64,000 bases of DNA, taken from positions 47,925,507 through 47,989,506 of the forward strand of contig NC_135505.1 in NCBI RefSeq assembly GCF_052857255.1, written 5' to 3'. The position numbers were made by a program, and so were the translations under genes. The first letter of the stretch is position 1; the number at the start of each line of letters is the position of its first letter. Under the pieces are notes generated by a model, which was given only the letters and a program-made list of their open reading frames with translations, ran no database searches and was not told the origin of the DNA. Origin of the DNA: Amblyomma americanum. Taxonomy: Eukaryota; Arthropoda; Arachnida; Ixodida; Ixodidae. Shown here piece after piece: positions 40,010 through 50,712 of the stretch.

Positions 40010-41858
40010 AATGTACCAAGACTTCATTAAAACACGTGATCCCGAACTATTAGCAAGATATAAAGTCCTCAGAAATAAGCTAAACAAAAAGTTAAGGCGT
40101 ACTAGGGCATTGTATTACTACGGAAAATTCGAATCATGCGACGGTGATTCCCGAAAGTTATGAAACCAGATTAACAACCTTGTTTTACTTACACCGCAGC
40201 CTATCTCTCCTCAAGGAGTACTTATTCAAGGTCGAAGTGTAAATAGGCAGGAACTAGCACAGGCGTTCAATCAATATTTCGTTACCCGAGAATACCAAAG
40301 TTCGTCAAGCATGTCATATGATGCTCTAATCAGGCAAAGCAGCGATTCTATGTATTTAAGTCCAACTACATGTTCTGAAGTATTCACTGCATTTTTTAGC
40401 ATGAAGAACAGCAGATGCCATGATGCGGATGATCTACAGATACGACCTGTGAAGCATGTGTTAGATATTCTAGCTCCAATTTTAGCACATATATTTAATT
40501 TAAATTTTGAATGCGGAGTGTTTCCACGGCGCATGCAAATTGCTAAAGTGACTGCTTTGTATAAGAAAGTAGATAAGCTTTGTGTTTCAAATTAAAGGCG
40601 AGTTTCTGTGCTGCCCAAGGACTGGAAAAAATTATCCACACGCGAATGTCATGCTTTTGTGACAAACACCAAATAATAACAGATTCGCAGTTTGGTTTTA
40701 TCAAACACAAATCTACCGAGACAGCATTACTAAGCCAAAAAGAGTATATCTTACGGTGTTTCGAGGAAAGAAAACTTGCCCTTGGTGTTTTCATAGATTT
40801 TTCGCAGGCTTCCGACTACGTCAGTTATAATATACTTTTGGCAAAACTTTTCGACTACGGATTTAGGGGTCGTGTTAATGCGCTTCTTTCGTCATATCTT
40901 GCACACCACTTTCAGTTGGTAAGTAATAATAGCTGTCAGTCTTCAGTACAAAAAGTAACTGCTGGCGTACCTCAGGGAAGTATCCTTGGACCGCTTCTTT
41001 TTAACCTATATATAAATGATATCGTTAATCAATGCCAGCATGCGAAGTGTGTTATGTATGCGGATGACGTCTCACTGTTCTCATCAAGCGTATGTGGAGA
41101 TATAAACGAGGCAAACAGGACACTAAGTGCACTCCATCAATGGTCCCTTAATAACCAGTTGAAAATTAATGTAACTAGAACTAAGGCTATTATATTCAAA
41201 CGAAAAAATAAAAAAAAACATTATTCTACCATGCGATCTTAAGCTAGGTCTGGAAACGATAGAAATTGTAGACAATATTAAAATATTAGGGGTATATTTC
41301 CGCAGCCAGTTAAGCTGGGATAATCACTTTAACGCTGTCATCAGTAAGCTTTCTCGTGTCACAGGTATCATTAATCGGCATCATTACTTACTTCCATGCA
41401 AAGTTAAACTTCCCCTGTATAATTCGCTCTTTATGTCCCAAGTAAACTATGCGCACTAAGTTTGGGGAACAACTACAGTTACCAATGAAATAAGATTTAC
41501 GTTTTAGGCTCTACGTTCACTACTCAACGTCGGTTCATATATAAACACATGCGACTTATTCCGCCAGTTCAAGGCCGTAAAAGTATCTGATATGTTTAAT
41601 GTTAGGCTGGCTGAAAGATACAAGGCCATAAGACAAAATGTGAATTACTTGCCTGACACGGCACACTTTTCGCTAAATGTACAAGTTTACCCTGGCAGAC
41701 AAAGCGAACTATGGCATATTCCAACATGCCGCACAATATATGGTACATATAGCCTAGCAAACACGCTGCCCCGTCTTTTAAATAAGTTTCATGCCGCACA
41801 AGTTGATGTATCACGAGCATGCCGCAAAAATATACAGGATGTACGTGCAACTTTTTAG
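40010..41858 (+). pseudogene. CR1/L2-like reverse transcriptase
   Basis: Pieces: RCHDADDLQIRPVKHVLDIL and VFPRRMQIAKVTALYKK (40311-40595); LGVFIDFSQASDYVSYNILL, KVTAGVPQGSILGPLLFNLY and CVMYADDVSLFSS with YADD (40580-41242); LETIEIVDNIKILGVYF and QLSWDNHFNAVIS (to about 41340); and a C-terminal piece, 41592-41858. Frameshifts and stops separate them. The Asp in FSQASDYV is displaced relative to the usual FSKAFDTV pattern. Confidence 0.75.
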
Positions 41859-42160
41859 ATTTCATTATGCTTTCACTACTTCCTTATCTCTTTCGTTGCA
41901 TAAAGTGTTGACCTGATTTGAAAAATCAAGGGCATGTTTTTCTGTGCAGTATATTTTTCTGTTGCTTTCTTTGTTATCATTTTTTGTGTACGCTTCATTT
42001 CCTCATTGTCTTTTCTGATGATTTTTGTGGATGTATGTTGCCTGCTGCCCTGCAATGTAGGGGCCGAGGGGCATGTCAAGCCACAAATTCTGGCTTTTTT
42101 CGCTCGACCCTCACCATGTGTATATGGGAAATAAATTGAAATTGAAAATTGAAATCTACA

Positions 42161-43210
42161 CTAGGCGACTTACACGTTTTTCTGGACTCAGATGAAAACA
42201 AAACGTGCATGAAAGTAATTTTGCACAAGTATGCATTTGGTGTCAGGATAGGAAACCTTAAAGTTTACACTACACATTAAGGAAATTTCGCCTCAGAGAG
42301 CAAACATTCTGAGGCTTGTCATATAAAAATAGGTCCCACCAGCACACAGAACTTTTTTGCGAATAGAACGCCTATTTTTTCTCATCTGTGCCAATGACCC
42401 CGTTTCCAGGTCTTCACTAGAAAAAATCTTGAGGTTATTAAAGCGCTGGCGCCACTCAGAATTATTTTAGCTCCTTCTAATGTGGATGAATGTGGACGCC
42501 ATGGTCGCTCTCACTAGGGCAAGGGTGCGGACAAGTTGGTAATCTATGTACGGAACGAATCAGAAATAAAAAATAGCTCAATTTCAAATACAGTGCAAGC
42601 AGCTGCGACTTAGATTATATCGCGCGATATGACCCGATAATGACCCAATAATTTATGATAGTGGGAATCAACACTGATTTCAGGAGAGCAAGCTGCAGGG
42701 CTAGTTGGTGATGCATGTTGTAAACTTGGAAACGTGAACCTGTTTTTTGTGTTCCCATACTCTGTCCGTCGTCCGGTTTTTTGCGCTTCCATGTTTACAA
42801 CACTGATTTGTTTTGACCACTTCCAGTTTGAATTTCGCACGTGGCGGTATCGGGGTAAACTATTTTTTCTGCTCAAAACCATTAGCGTGAAAAGTGTTCA
42901 GATGTTTCACATTGTTTATGCAGCATTTTCGGTTTCCTATGGGGTTTTAAGTTCGCTACAGTTTCTGTACCACGTTTGCTAGTTGGCTGACAAGGGAAAG
43001 TAACACGCCTGGAACTTGTGGAGTGTAAATGAAATCGCGACAACGGATCTAAACAGAATGTAGTCGGCGTATGATTCTCATGTTTGCATCACCTCTCTAT
43101 CCTTCTCCAAATAAAGTGCTCCTGTCTGTCGAAGAATATGCCTATGCTTATTTTGTTTCATTTCCTTTCGGTTCGCTCGGCAGTAATGTGAATCGGGCTG
43201 ACATTAACAA
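42161..43210. other. unrecognised stretch
   Basis: Between the CR1-like LINE and gypsy-4. Short ORFs on both strands (for example 42610-42882 minus), no recognised motif. Confidence 0.45.
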
Positions 43211-43383
43211 TGTAGGCTTAACGCTTCAGGAGCGAAGGAAACGATACCACTGCTACGAGCCGACACCAGAACAGAACTGCCAGCCGTGGCTGCACGAGCC
43301 ACGACCAGTTGCCGTCTTTATTCTCTTCGCAGGGTGGCGCGCGCTAGCCGGGTTGTCGGCGCCGACCAAGAGAGGGTGCTACA
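43211..43383 (-). repeat. gypsy-4 3' LTR
   Basis: 173 bp. On the plus strand it starts tgtaggcttaacgcttcagg and ends gagggtgctaca, so read on the minus strand it has TG...CA ends. It overlaps the last codons region of pol by a few bases. Confidence 0.9.
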
Positions 43384-44692
43384 GGGCCCCCCGCCTAGAC
43401 TGGAAGTCGAAACGGACGGAGGGCCGGCGATGGCACTCGAGCACTAGGTAAGGCGGTGCTGGGAGTCGTTCCAGGGCGGTCTCCATGTAAGCCGGTTTAA
43501 GGCGGTCTAGACTGACGGTCTCTTCGCGGCCGTTTTGGAGGATGGTGGCGGTTTTCGGGGTGCGGCGGAGAACGCGGAAAGGTCCGTCGTAAGCCGGTGT
43601 GTGTGGAGCTCGGACAGCGTCGCGGCGCACAAAAACGTGGGTCGAAGTGGCCAGATCGGGGTGTACGAAAATGGTATGGTGGCGGGACGGACGTGGGGGA
43701 GTAGGCCGGAGGTCTTTAACGCAGTCCAGCAGGCGTTGGAGGAATTCTTGGGGCTGGGCTGGAAGCTGCTGGGATGTAAAGAAGTCGCCTGGAAGACGCA
43801 AAGCACTTCCATACACGAGCTCTGCAGCTGAGCACTGTAAGTCTTCTCGGATGACGGCTCTTAGACCAAGTAGCACAAGGGGCAAGGAGTCGACCCAGGA
43901 GGCGCAATTGAGGCGGGCAGCGAGGGCGGCCTTCAATTGGCGGTGAAGGCGTTCCACCATGCCGTTAGCACACGGGTGATATGCAGTGGTACGGCAATGC
44001 CTGGCGCCGAGAATATTATTAAGGGAAACAAACAGGGAGGACTCAAAATGGCGTCCACGGTCGGTTGTCACAGTGCCAGGACAACCAAATCGAGATACCC
44101 ACGCAGAAATGAAGGCGCGCGAAACAGTCTCTGCGGTGATCTCAGGAATGGGGACTGCCTCCGGCCATCGAGTGAAGCGGTCGACTATGGTCAAGATATA
44201 GCGGTAGCCTCGAGAGATGGGTAGAGGGCCCACGATGTCGAGATGAACATGGTCGAAACGACGGCCAGGGGGTAGAAATGCTTGGGAAGGTGTCTTGTTA
44301 TGTCGACAGATCTTGGTCGACTGACAGGGTAGGCACCGGCGCGTCCAAGCACGCATATCAGCGTTGATTCCGGGCCAAACATAGCGCTGGGTGAGAAGGC
44401 GCTGAGTAGCCCGAATGCCTGGATGGCATATGTCATGGAGAGAATGGAAGATAGGGCGACGTAGTGAAGCCGGAACAAAAGGGCGAGGAAAGTCCGTTGA
44501 AACATCGCACAAGGGCTCAGGCGAGCAAGGATGGGGCACAAGCCGTAATCGGAGAGAATGAGGGTTCGCTCGAAAAGCGGCGAGCTCATCGTCATTCTGC
44601 TGAGCAGAAGAGAATGCGGCCCAGTCGACGGTGGAAGATGGAGCGTCTACCGCGACTATACGAGAGGGCGTCAGCGGCGGTGTTGGCTGCAC
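43379..44692 (-). pseudogene. pol: gypsy-4 Pol part 3: integrase
   Basis: Open for 437 codons. Zinc-binding HHCC: HSLHDICHPGIRATQRLLTQ, then CLPCQSTK. Core: HLDIVGPLP (Asp), TTDRGRHFESSLF (Asp), YHPCANGMVERLHRQLKAAL (Glu), all present. The C-terminal part reads VRAPHTPAYDGPFRVLRRTP and LDRLKPAYME. The last residues, QSRRGAL, run to the 3' LTR edge. It joins element ends to target DNA. Because part 2 ends in a frameshift, it is separated from the rest of Pol. Confidence 0.9.
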
Positions 44693-45536
44693 CTTTCACA
44701 TGCCGGATGTCGGTAGTAAACTCCGAGATATAAGTGAGCTGACGGAGTTCACGTGACACGTACTTCGATGAGTTGGTCCGGAACACATATGCCAGCGGTT
44801 TATGATCGGTTAGCACGTGAAACTTGCATCCTTCTACAAAATGCCGAAAGTGCTGGATAGCGAAGTAGATGGCTAGGAGCCCTCGACCGAAGACGCTGTA
44901 GCGGGTCTCAGCAGGAAGTAGCTTCCGAGAGTAAAAAGACAATGGTCTCCACTCGGAGTTAATGTACTGCTGTAAGACGGCTCCGATGGCCACACTGGAG
45001 GCGTCCACCATCAATCTCGTAGGGGCGTCGTTGCGCGGATGGACTAGAAGCACAGCGTTAGCGACTGCTTGCTTCGCGGCAGTAAAGGCGGCCTGGGCTT
45101 CTGATGACCAAGAGATTGCGGAGGACGGGCCAGCGGTTGACCGGTGGAGGTCGGTGAGCGGGCGAAGTAGCTCTGCACAGTGCGGGATAAAGCGGCGGGA
45201 GAAGTTCACCAGCCCCAGGAATTGTCGCAGGAGGCGCAGGGTTGTGGGCAGGGGAACATTCTCGATGGTCTGGACGTGGGACGCGAGAGGGCGGATACCC
45301 ACTGCGGATATGTGATGATCCAAAAACTCGAGCTCAGAAGCACCGAAAACACACTTGGAGGCATTCACAACCAGGCCGTAGTGCTGTAGACGCTTGAACA
45401 AAGCACGTAGGTCTTGCTCATGATCATGAGGTGTAGGGCTGGCGACAAGGACATCGTCAAGGTACGCGAATACACTCGGTAGGCCCCGCGTCACCTCAGC
45501 CATGAACAGCTGGAAGGTTTGAGCCGAATTTCGTAG
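44592..45536 (-). pseudogene. pol: gypsy-4 Pol part 2: RT catalytic part and RNase H
   Basis: Continues one frame over: [32 protein letters not shown] with the catalytic YLDD, then the thumb (LRRLRQFLGLVNF-like LLRQFLGLVNFSRRFIPHCA). RNase H follows: RLMVDASSVAIGAVLQQ, RYSVFGRGLLAIYFAIQHFR, HVLTDHKPLAYVF and KGAANTAADALS. The usual Glu of ERELLAI is Gly (FGRGLLAI), a possible active-site loss. One base is missing after DALS near 44660. Confidence 0.85.
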
Positions 45537-46483
45537 TCCAAAGGCATCCGGACGTACTCAAACAAACCAAAGGACGTCGTGATGGCGGTCTTAGGTATGT
45601 CGGCGGGTTCAATGGGAATTTGGTGATACTCCTTAACCAGGTCAACTTTGCTAAAAATGGCGCAGCTGGTGAGGCGCGATGTAAAGTCCTGGATGTGGGG
45701 CAGCGGATAGCTGTCGGGGACAGTGTTGGCATTCAACGCCCGATAGTCGCCGCAGGGACGCCAGTCACCGGGATCACGCTTGGGCACTAGATGCAGCGGA
45801 GACGCCCACGCGCTGGACGACGGGCGTATAATGCCGAGCTCCAGAATGTGGTTAAAATCACGTTTGGCGATAGCTAGACGGTTTCCAAACAAGCGGCGCG
45901 GTCGAGCAGCTGCGGGTGGACCCCGGGTGACGATGTGGTGTGTCACAGTATGTTTAGGCGCCTGAGTGAGGTTGCATGGCTTAGTAAGCTCCGGGAAATC
46001 CGCCAACACTTTTTCGAACTGAGAGGAAGGTATCAGCGTGCGAATGCCCATGGGAGCAAGGTCGGACCAGACTCCCGAGATGGAGAGATGAGTAAGACCG
46101 TCGGTAAGGCGACGATGCCGTACGCTGACGTCTAAGTCGAAGAAGGAGAGGAAGTCCGAGCCGATGATCGGGCGAACCACGTCTGCGATGACGAAGACCC
46201 ATCGAAAAGTGCGGCGTAGGCCGAAGTCTAGGGTGAGAGATCGTAGCCCATACGTAGGTATAGACGAGGCGTTGGCAGCACGGAGCGACAGTCCTGATGG
46301 CTTGGAACGATCTGCCTTAGTCGGGGGAACCACGCTGATTTCCGCTCCCGTGTCGATACGAAACCGGGTGCCGGAGAACTTGTCAGTGACCATGAACAGG
46401 CGGCTCGAATGACTGGGGGAACCACACGCCGCCGTTAGTGATCCCGGCGGGCGTTTCCCGGCCACGAACAAGGCGGTGTACAC
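45491..46483 (-). pseudogene. pol: gypsy-4 Pol part 1: protease and RT start
   Basis: [14 protein letters not shown] carries an intact protease DTG. RT follows: [52 protein letters not shown] and [11 protein letters not shown]. One base is missing in the MPFGLRN block near 45540, which throws the frame until a stop at 45491. It overlaps gag in another frame, as Ty3/gypsy pol genes often do. Confidence 0.85.
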
Positions 46484-47241
46484 TTCGTGGCCCGGTGGAG
46501 AAAACGCCTGTGGTACCAGCAGAGAGATGTAGGGCTGGGACTACGAGCTTGACGAGAGCGCAAAAGAGCGCGATGATCAAGACGAGGCGGACTGGTCTCC
46601 AGAGGTGGGCTCCGGTGTGCGGCGACTGAGGCGGTAAGCTCCTCGAGACGGGCCTCAAGGCGCGAAATCGCTGGGTCTCTTGGCGGCAAAACAGCAGTGA
46701 CGGACGGGGAGGTGGCCGCATGAACGTTATCTGCGAGCTCAGCCAGGCGGTCGAGGGTGACGTCACCGGCCGCCGCAAGGACGAGGCGGATGGGCTGCGG
46801 AAGGCGTTGGGGGAAAAGCTCTCGAAGCAACGCTGAGTGGTTGGGTATGTCGCGCTTCCCGAGAAGCTGTTGCATGCGGCGCAGAAGCTGGGAGGGGCGC
46901 CGGTCGCCAAGGTCTTCCCCGGTAAGGAGCAGCTGGAGGCGGGTGCGGTCCGACGGCATAAATCTCTCCAGCACCTTGGTTTTCAGGTGCTGATATGGTG
47001 TAGCACCCATGGGGGCGGAGAGAACGTCGGAGAGCTAACCGGCAACGTCAGGAGGCAGGCTTGAGGCAACATGGTAGTAGCGCGTCGTCTCCGACGTGAT
47101 GCGGGCTAGGCAAAATTGCGCCTCAACCTGGTGGAACCAAACTTGCGGGTTCTGGGGCCAGAAAGGTAGAAGGCGAACCTGCAGCGACGAGATGTCCTGC
47201 GTACGCGAATCCTGCTGCGTGGATGTTGCGGGATCGGTCAT
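46435..47241 (-). pseudogene. gag: gypsy-4 Gag with one nonsense codon
   Basis: Starts MTDPATSTQQDSRTQDISSL and runs in one frame to 46435, with a single TAG after SLPPDVAG near 47035. After it come MGATPYQHLKTKVLERFMPS, DRRPSQLLRRMQQLLG and FPQRLPQPIRLVLAAAG, the capsid-like core. The C terminus reads [20 protein letters not shown], a Cys-His-Cys-Cys motif that replaces the usual CCHC knuckle. I know this motif from CsRn1-type elements. It overlaps pol by about 50 bp. Confidence 0.85.
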
Positions 47242-47261
47242 TGCTCGTCCTTGGTCACCAA
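47240..47261 (-). other. gypsy-4 primer-binding site (tRNA-Trp-like)
   Basis: On the minus strand TTGGTGACCAAGGACGAGCA follows the 5' LTR. TGGTGACC is the complement of the GGTCACCA end of eukaryotic tRNA-Trp; agreement beyond those eight bases is poor. The gag ATG follows directly at 47241. Confidence 0.5.
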
Positions 47262-47434
47262 TGCAGGCTTAACGCCTCAGGAGCGAAGGAAACGAGACCA
47301 CTGCTACGAGCCGACAGCAGAACAGAACTGCCAGCCGTGGCTGCACGAGCCACGACCAGGTGCCGTCTTTATTCTCTTCGCAGGGTGGCGCGCGCTAGCC
47401 GGGTTGTCGGCGCCGCCCAAGAGAGGGTGCTACA
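47262..47434 (-). repeat. gypsy-4 5' LTR
   Basis: 173 bp, starting TGTAGCACCC and ending AAGCCTGCA on the minus strand. It contains gaagagaataaagacgg, an AATAAA polyadenylation signal. The last base pairs differ slightly from the other LTR. Confidence 0.9.
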
Positions 47435-47985
47435 ACAGCAACTGTGAAGCAACCAGTCGCTGACAGATCCTACAGGTCTGCTGCTAGCCAACTTGTTACC
47501 GAGGAATCGCGTTTACTTCAGGCACACGGAGCCCTCTAAATAAGTGCATCGCAAAAACGCCGCCCTGTTTATTTTGCTAGGAGATATTCGCAGTGGTAAA
47601 TCTGCTGTGCCATGGTAAGCGCGTTGTAGTGCTCCGTTATTCGACGGCATCCGCGTTGGACGCCAGTGATACTTGGGCGCAGGATGCGTTCTACAGCTGG
47701 GTGAATCATGAGTGTTTTTAAGCGTGGTGACCTCCGCCACGGCATACCTCCCTGGGCGCAGAGACGTTAGACAGATGACCAATTAGAAGTGAATCGGTAA
47801 AATACATGGTTCCTATTTGCTTTCCATGAGAACCTGAGCGAAGTTCAGCACCGATTCTGAGAGCAAACCACCGTGACATCAAATAAATACCGGTGTGCTG
47901 AACTCCTGCGAAAGTATGATGCTAGAATTTGAAAGGCGGTTGCAATGTATGCGTAATGATTATTTCTTCAGGTGGGGGAGAATCA
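47435..47985. other. unrecognised stretch
   Basis: No motif seen between gypsy-4 and the RTE relic. Confidence 0.4.
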
Positions 47986-48260
47986 TGAACCATGGTTATG
48001 ATCAGGCAGGCTTTGGTAAAGCGTGTTCGGCAATAGACCACATTCACGCCGTCATTCAGGTAATTGGGAAATGAGCAGAGTGTAACCAACCCTATATCTA
48101 GTCTTTATAGATTAAAAGAATGTATTTGAGTCAATCAAAACTAAAGAAGTGAAACAACAATTGCGGAATCAAGATGTAGAAGTGCTTTAGGTAAGAATTA
48201 TAGAAAAAGGAATAGCTGGTGCAAATCCACCGTGCAGCAATATTTCATTGGAAATTTGGA
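47985..48260 (+). mobile_element. RTE LINE fragment, RT palm
   Basis: Plus-strand reading near 48000-48090 gives DQAGFGKACSAIDHIHAVIQ-like sequence (QAGFGKACSAIDHIHAVIQV), then ECNQPYI. It aligns by eye with DQEGFHKRYSTTDHLHTINQ and EYNQPLHIAF at 5.60-5.70 kb in the same RTE family. Stops are frequent and flanking RTE sequence is missing. Confidence 0.65.
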
Positions 48261-48725
48261 GCGCAGAAAGAAAATTATAATCCAAACAAAAAACTGTTGA
48301 AGTCAGAGAAGAACGCTTTGAATTACTAGTACATCTTTTTCCCTCTTCAGCTAAGCGAATTCGCTGAGGGAAAACAATGAAATGTTCCGAATAATAATTG
48401 CTCATTAATAGACTGATAATTAAATTTTCAAGCCCGCGAAAAGTGCCTTAATGCACTGCTAATTTTTCCATCGTGTCACAAGTCATTTTAGTAGGAGCCG
48501 TGGAAAAATTGGGGAAAAAAAAAGTCTGTGGAGTTAAGTGATCCGGTTAGTGTAGTAGTGAGCAAAGGATGTTATAGCTTCGGCTTAGCCATTTAGCATC
48601 AAATGTTTTTCTGAAAAGCTCATTTGTTCAAGCGACAGAGTAAGTGAGCTTTGTGACAGTTGTAGTCCCTGGAAACAACGTCACGTGCTAAACGAAAAAT
48701 GACTTGATCTCGAAGACCAAGGTGA
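48261..48725. other. unrecognised stretch
   Basis: AT-rich, with no assigned feature. Confidence 0.4.
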
Positions 48726-48729
48726 AAGA

Positions 48730-49250
48730 GACGCTCCCATCCGTTGATGTCTGTCACGGATCTGGAAGTCTATAGTGTAGCTGACATTCGTAGTTGCCTG
48801 TCACGGATCTGACGCCAAAAGCTGCCTAGATTTTTTCATGGCTTCGATGAATGCAGTGCACAACACAGGAATGTTGAAATCTTCAAGAAGCACAACAGAA
48901 TATTTTATATCCGGCTTCAGGGACATAAAAACATGCCAAATGGCATCGCTTATCGGTGCAGTAGGAACAAAATAGAAACAAGTACCGTACTTTCAAGTAA
49001 AGGCATGGTACACATTTCACCAATGCCGATGTCGACATCACCTTGAAGATTCTACGGAGCTGCGTCGTACAAAGCATAAGTGCCCTTGTGTGCATATATG
49101 CCGTCCTAGCCAGTCGGCCTCGCTTCGGTGTTGTCCACAAGCAAACGTGTAGTCGCTGATTTCCAAAGCTTCAGTCGCGGGTATCCAGGTCTCGCAGAAG
49201 CACGACACAGCCGCTTCGCTCAATACATTATCGTGCGCAATATCTGAAGC
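48730..49250 (-). mobile_element. LINE endonuclease fragment, minus strand
   Basis: Minus-strand reading gives SCFCETWIPATEALEISDYT (catalytic Glu block), then HICTQGHLCFVRRSSVES. After stops it continues as CHLACFYVPEAGYK in one frame and as a diverged GDFN-like LLEDFNIPVLCTAFIEAM near 48870-48830. This is the N-terminal endonuclease of a LINE that I cannot match to the other families here. It is isolated, with no RT nearby. Confidence 0.55.
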
Positions 49251-50504
49251 GTGTTTTTAAAGAGAAGGACCGTTCATAGCGGCTTATGTTGTAGCGGTCG
49301 AATTTATGCAGTCAGTGAAATGTGCGACCCGTCGTATAAAGGCTAATGTAGATGTAGAGTGGTAGCGTTGCTTGCACGGATGCCCATGTACTCAAAAATT
49401 GCTGCTTCTGGATCGAAACAAGCACTCTAATTCAAATAAGTGAAGAGCTGCACAATGAAGCAATCTGGAATAACGTTTTTGCAGCATAACGAAATAAGTT
49501 CATAACATCGTACATAACTGTGAATAAAAATGAATAAATATGGTAAATAAATTTTACCGAAATCGTTTAACCATTTCAGGCCACACACCATTGTCTTGCT
49601 TAATCCTTGGTTAGCCACAACTCCCGATGATAACCGATATGCATGATTGTGTTTACATTCTGGAAACCATGGCTAGTTAAGATCGCGCTGAGCAGGCAGA
49701 GAACTTCAACTTTCGGTGCCTTGTACTGTTTTGAACAATAATAATGAACCAAACTTGGTTTTGATGTCAAATTTCTTCACAAAAGGGGAAAACAAAAAAA
49801 TGCAGTGGCTCCTGCATCTGAAGCTCATTAGGCATATTGTAAAGAATATATCAAAGATATACCAGCAACGAATCACCCGGCTGTACAAACACTGCGCCAT
49901 GTACGCGCTGCCGTGCAATGACACTTTTCTTCTTGCTCTTGCAGTAGGAGGAAGTGAATGCAGTACATTGTCCGTCACAGAACCCTTACCAAAACTGGAC
50001 TTGAGCAGGTAAGTGAAGCAACTGCTAAAGAATTCAGTATCGCATTCTCTCTTGTGCAGTAAGAAAATACTCTAGTTGTCATAGCCTCACGGCTTGTTAG
50101 TAGCCGCGTTATTGTTTTTTGCTTCATAATTTAATGTGAAAAAATTGGGGTGTATGATTAGCACTAAGCAGGGCTAGAAATATTACGAGGTGAGAATTTT
50201 TATTTATCGTCCCGTGAGTGGCAAAATATCTGTTGAAAATAAAAGAAACGACCGGAAGTAAGGCTGCGTTATAAATTACGCTGGAAACAAGTAAGGAGAA
50301 ACAGAGCGGTTAAAGGCCGAGAATTTAAGGACAATTAAATCACCGGTGGCTGTTTATATAGGTAAGCGCTTAAGATGCTCTTTTGGAATCAGTTTGTTTT
50401 TATTTATTTTGAAACCTTAAAGAACCTTTATGCTGACAAATTGGTGTACGCGAATAATGTTGTTAAAAGTAACCGATATATTACAAGTACCGCTAATACA
50501 AATC
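49251..50504. other. unrecognised AT-rich stretch
   Basis: Short overlapping ORFs, for example 49716-50012 plus. No recognised domain. Confidence 0.45.
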
Positions 50505-50712
50505 CCGCAGAGATGGCTTAGTGGCTGTCGCGTTTTGGCTGCGCATGTCTCGTCTTACATCCTAGTGTGTTTTCTCTTTAGCGCTTTGTCTTTTTATGAA
50601 GCAATGCACTAGTTAGTCCTTCATTGTGTATTACTAGGTGTTCGGCTGCGAAATCGCTAGGCTACGGGTCAACCTCGGCAGTGGTTGCGTTATTTTTAAG
50701 GAGGTGAAATAT
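50505..50712 (+). mobile_element. tRNA-derived SINE head with a 100-bp insertion
   Basis: agatggcttagtggctgtcg (A-box-like) and ggctacgggtcaacctcgg (B-box-like) are separated by 100 bp (50544-50643) that looks foreign. ggctgcg occurs on both sides (50537-50543 and 50644-50650). Without the insert and one copy, the head reads as a continuous tRNA-like unit of the usual spacing. Confidence 0.5.

Larger units (their letters stand above)
39103..42160 (+). mobile_element. CR1/L2-like LINE, 5'-truncated, broken
   Basis: Coding starts within the endonuclease (LRVNARSAVNKTADLEYRF). RT follows in several frames and ends at 41858 without an RNase H. The 3' end at 42133-42160 is made of ttgaaa-type repeats (aaattgaaattgaaaattga), a microsatellite tail typical of the CR1/L2 group. 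It begins where the LINE-A tail ends. Confidence 0.8.
43211..47434 (-). mobile_element. gypsy-4: nearly intact LTR retrotransposon, CsRn1-like, with two 173-bp LTRs
   Basis: 4,224 bp on the minus strand: 5' LTR (47434-47262), primer-binding site, gag (47241-46435), pol with protease, RT, RNase H and integrase (46483-43379), 3' LTR (43383-43211). The LTRs differ at six of 173 positions by eye (about 96.5 percent identical). The coding damage is one nonsense codon in gag and two single-base frameshifts in pol. A Gag with a CxxH...C...C-type motif and a tRNA-Trp-like primer site suggest the CsRn1 lineage of Ty3/gypsy. Flanking bases aacaa (left) and aacag (right) may be an imperfect target duplication. 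Confidence 0.9.

Noticed and set aside
43071..43451. 126-codon plus-strand ORF
   Set aside because: It runs from non-coding flank across the gypsy-4 LTR into pol antisense, so it is a chance frame.
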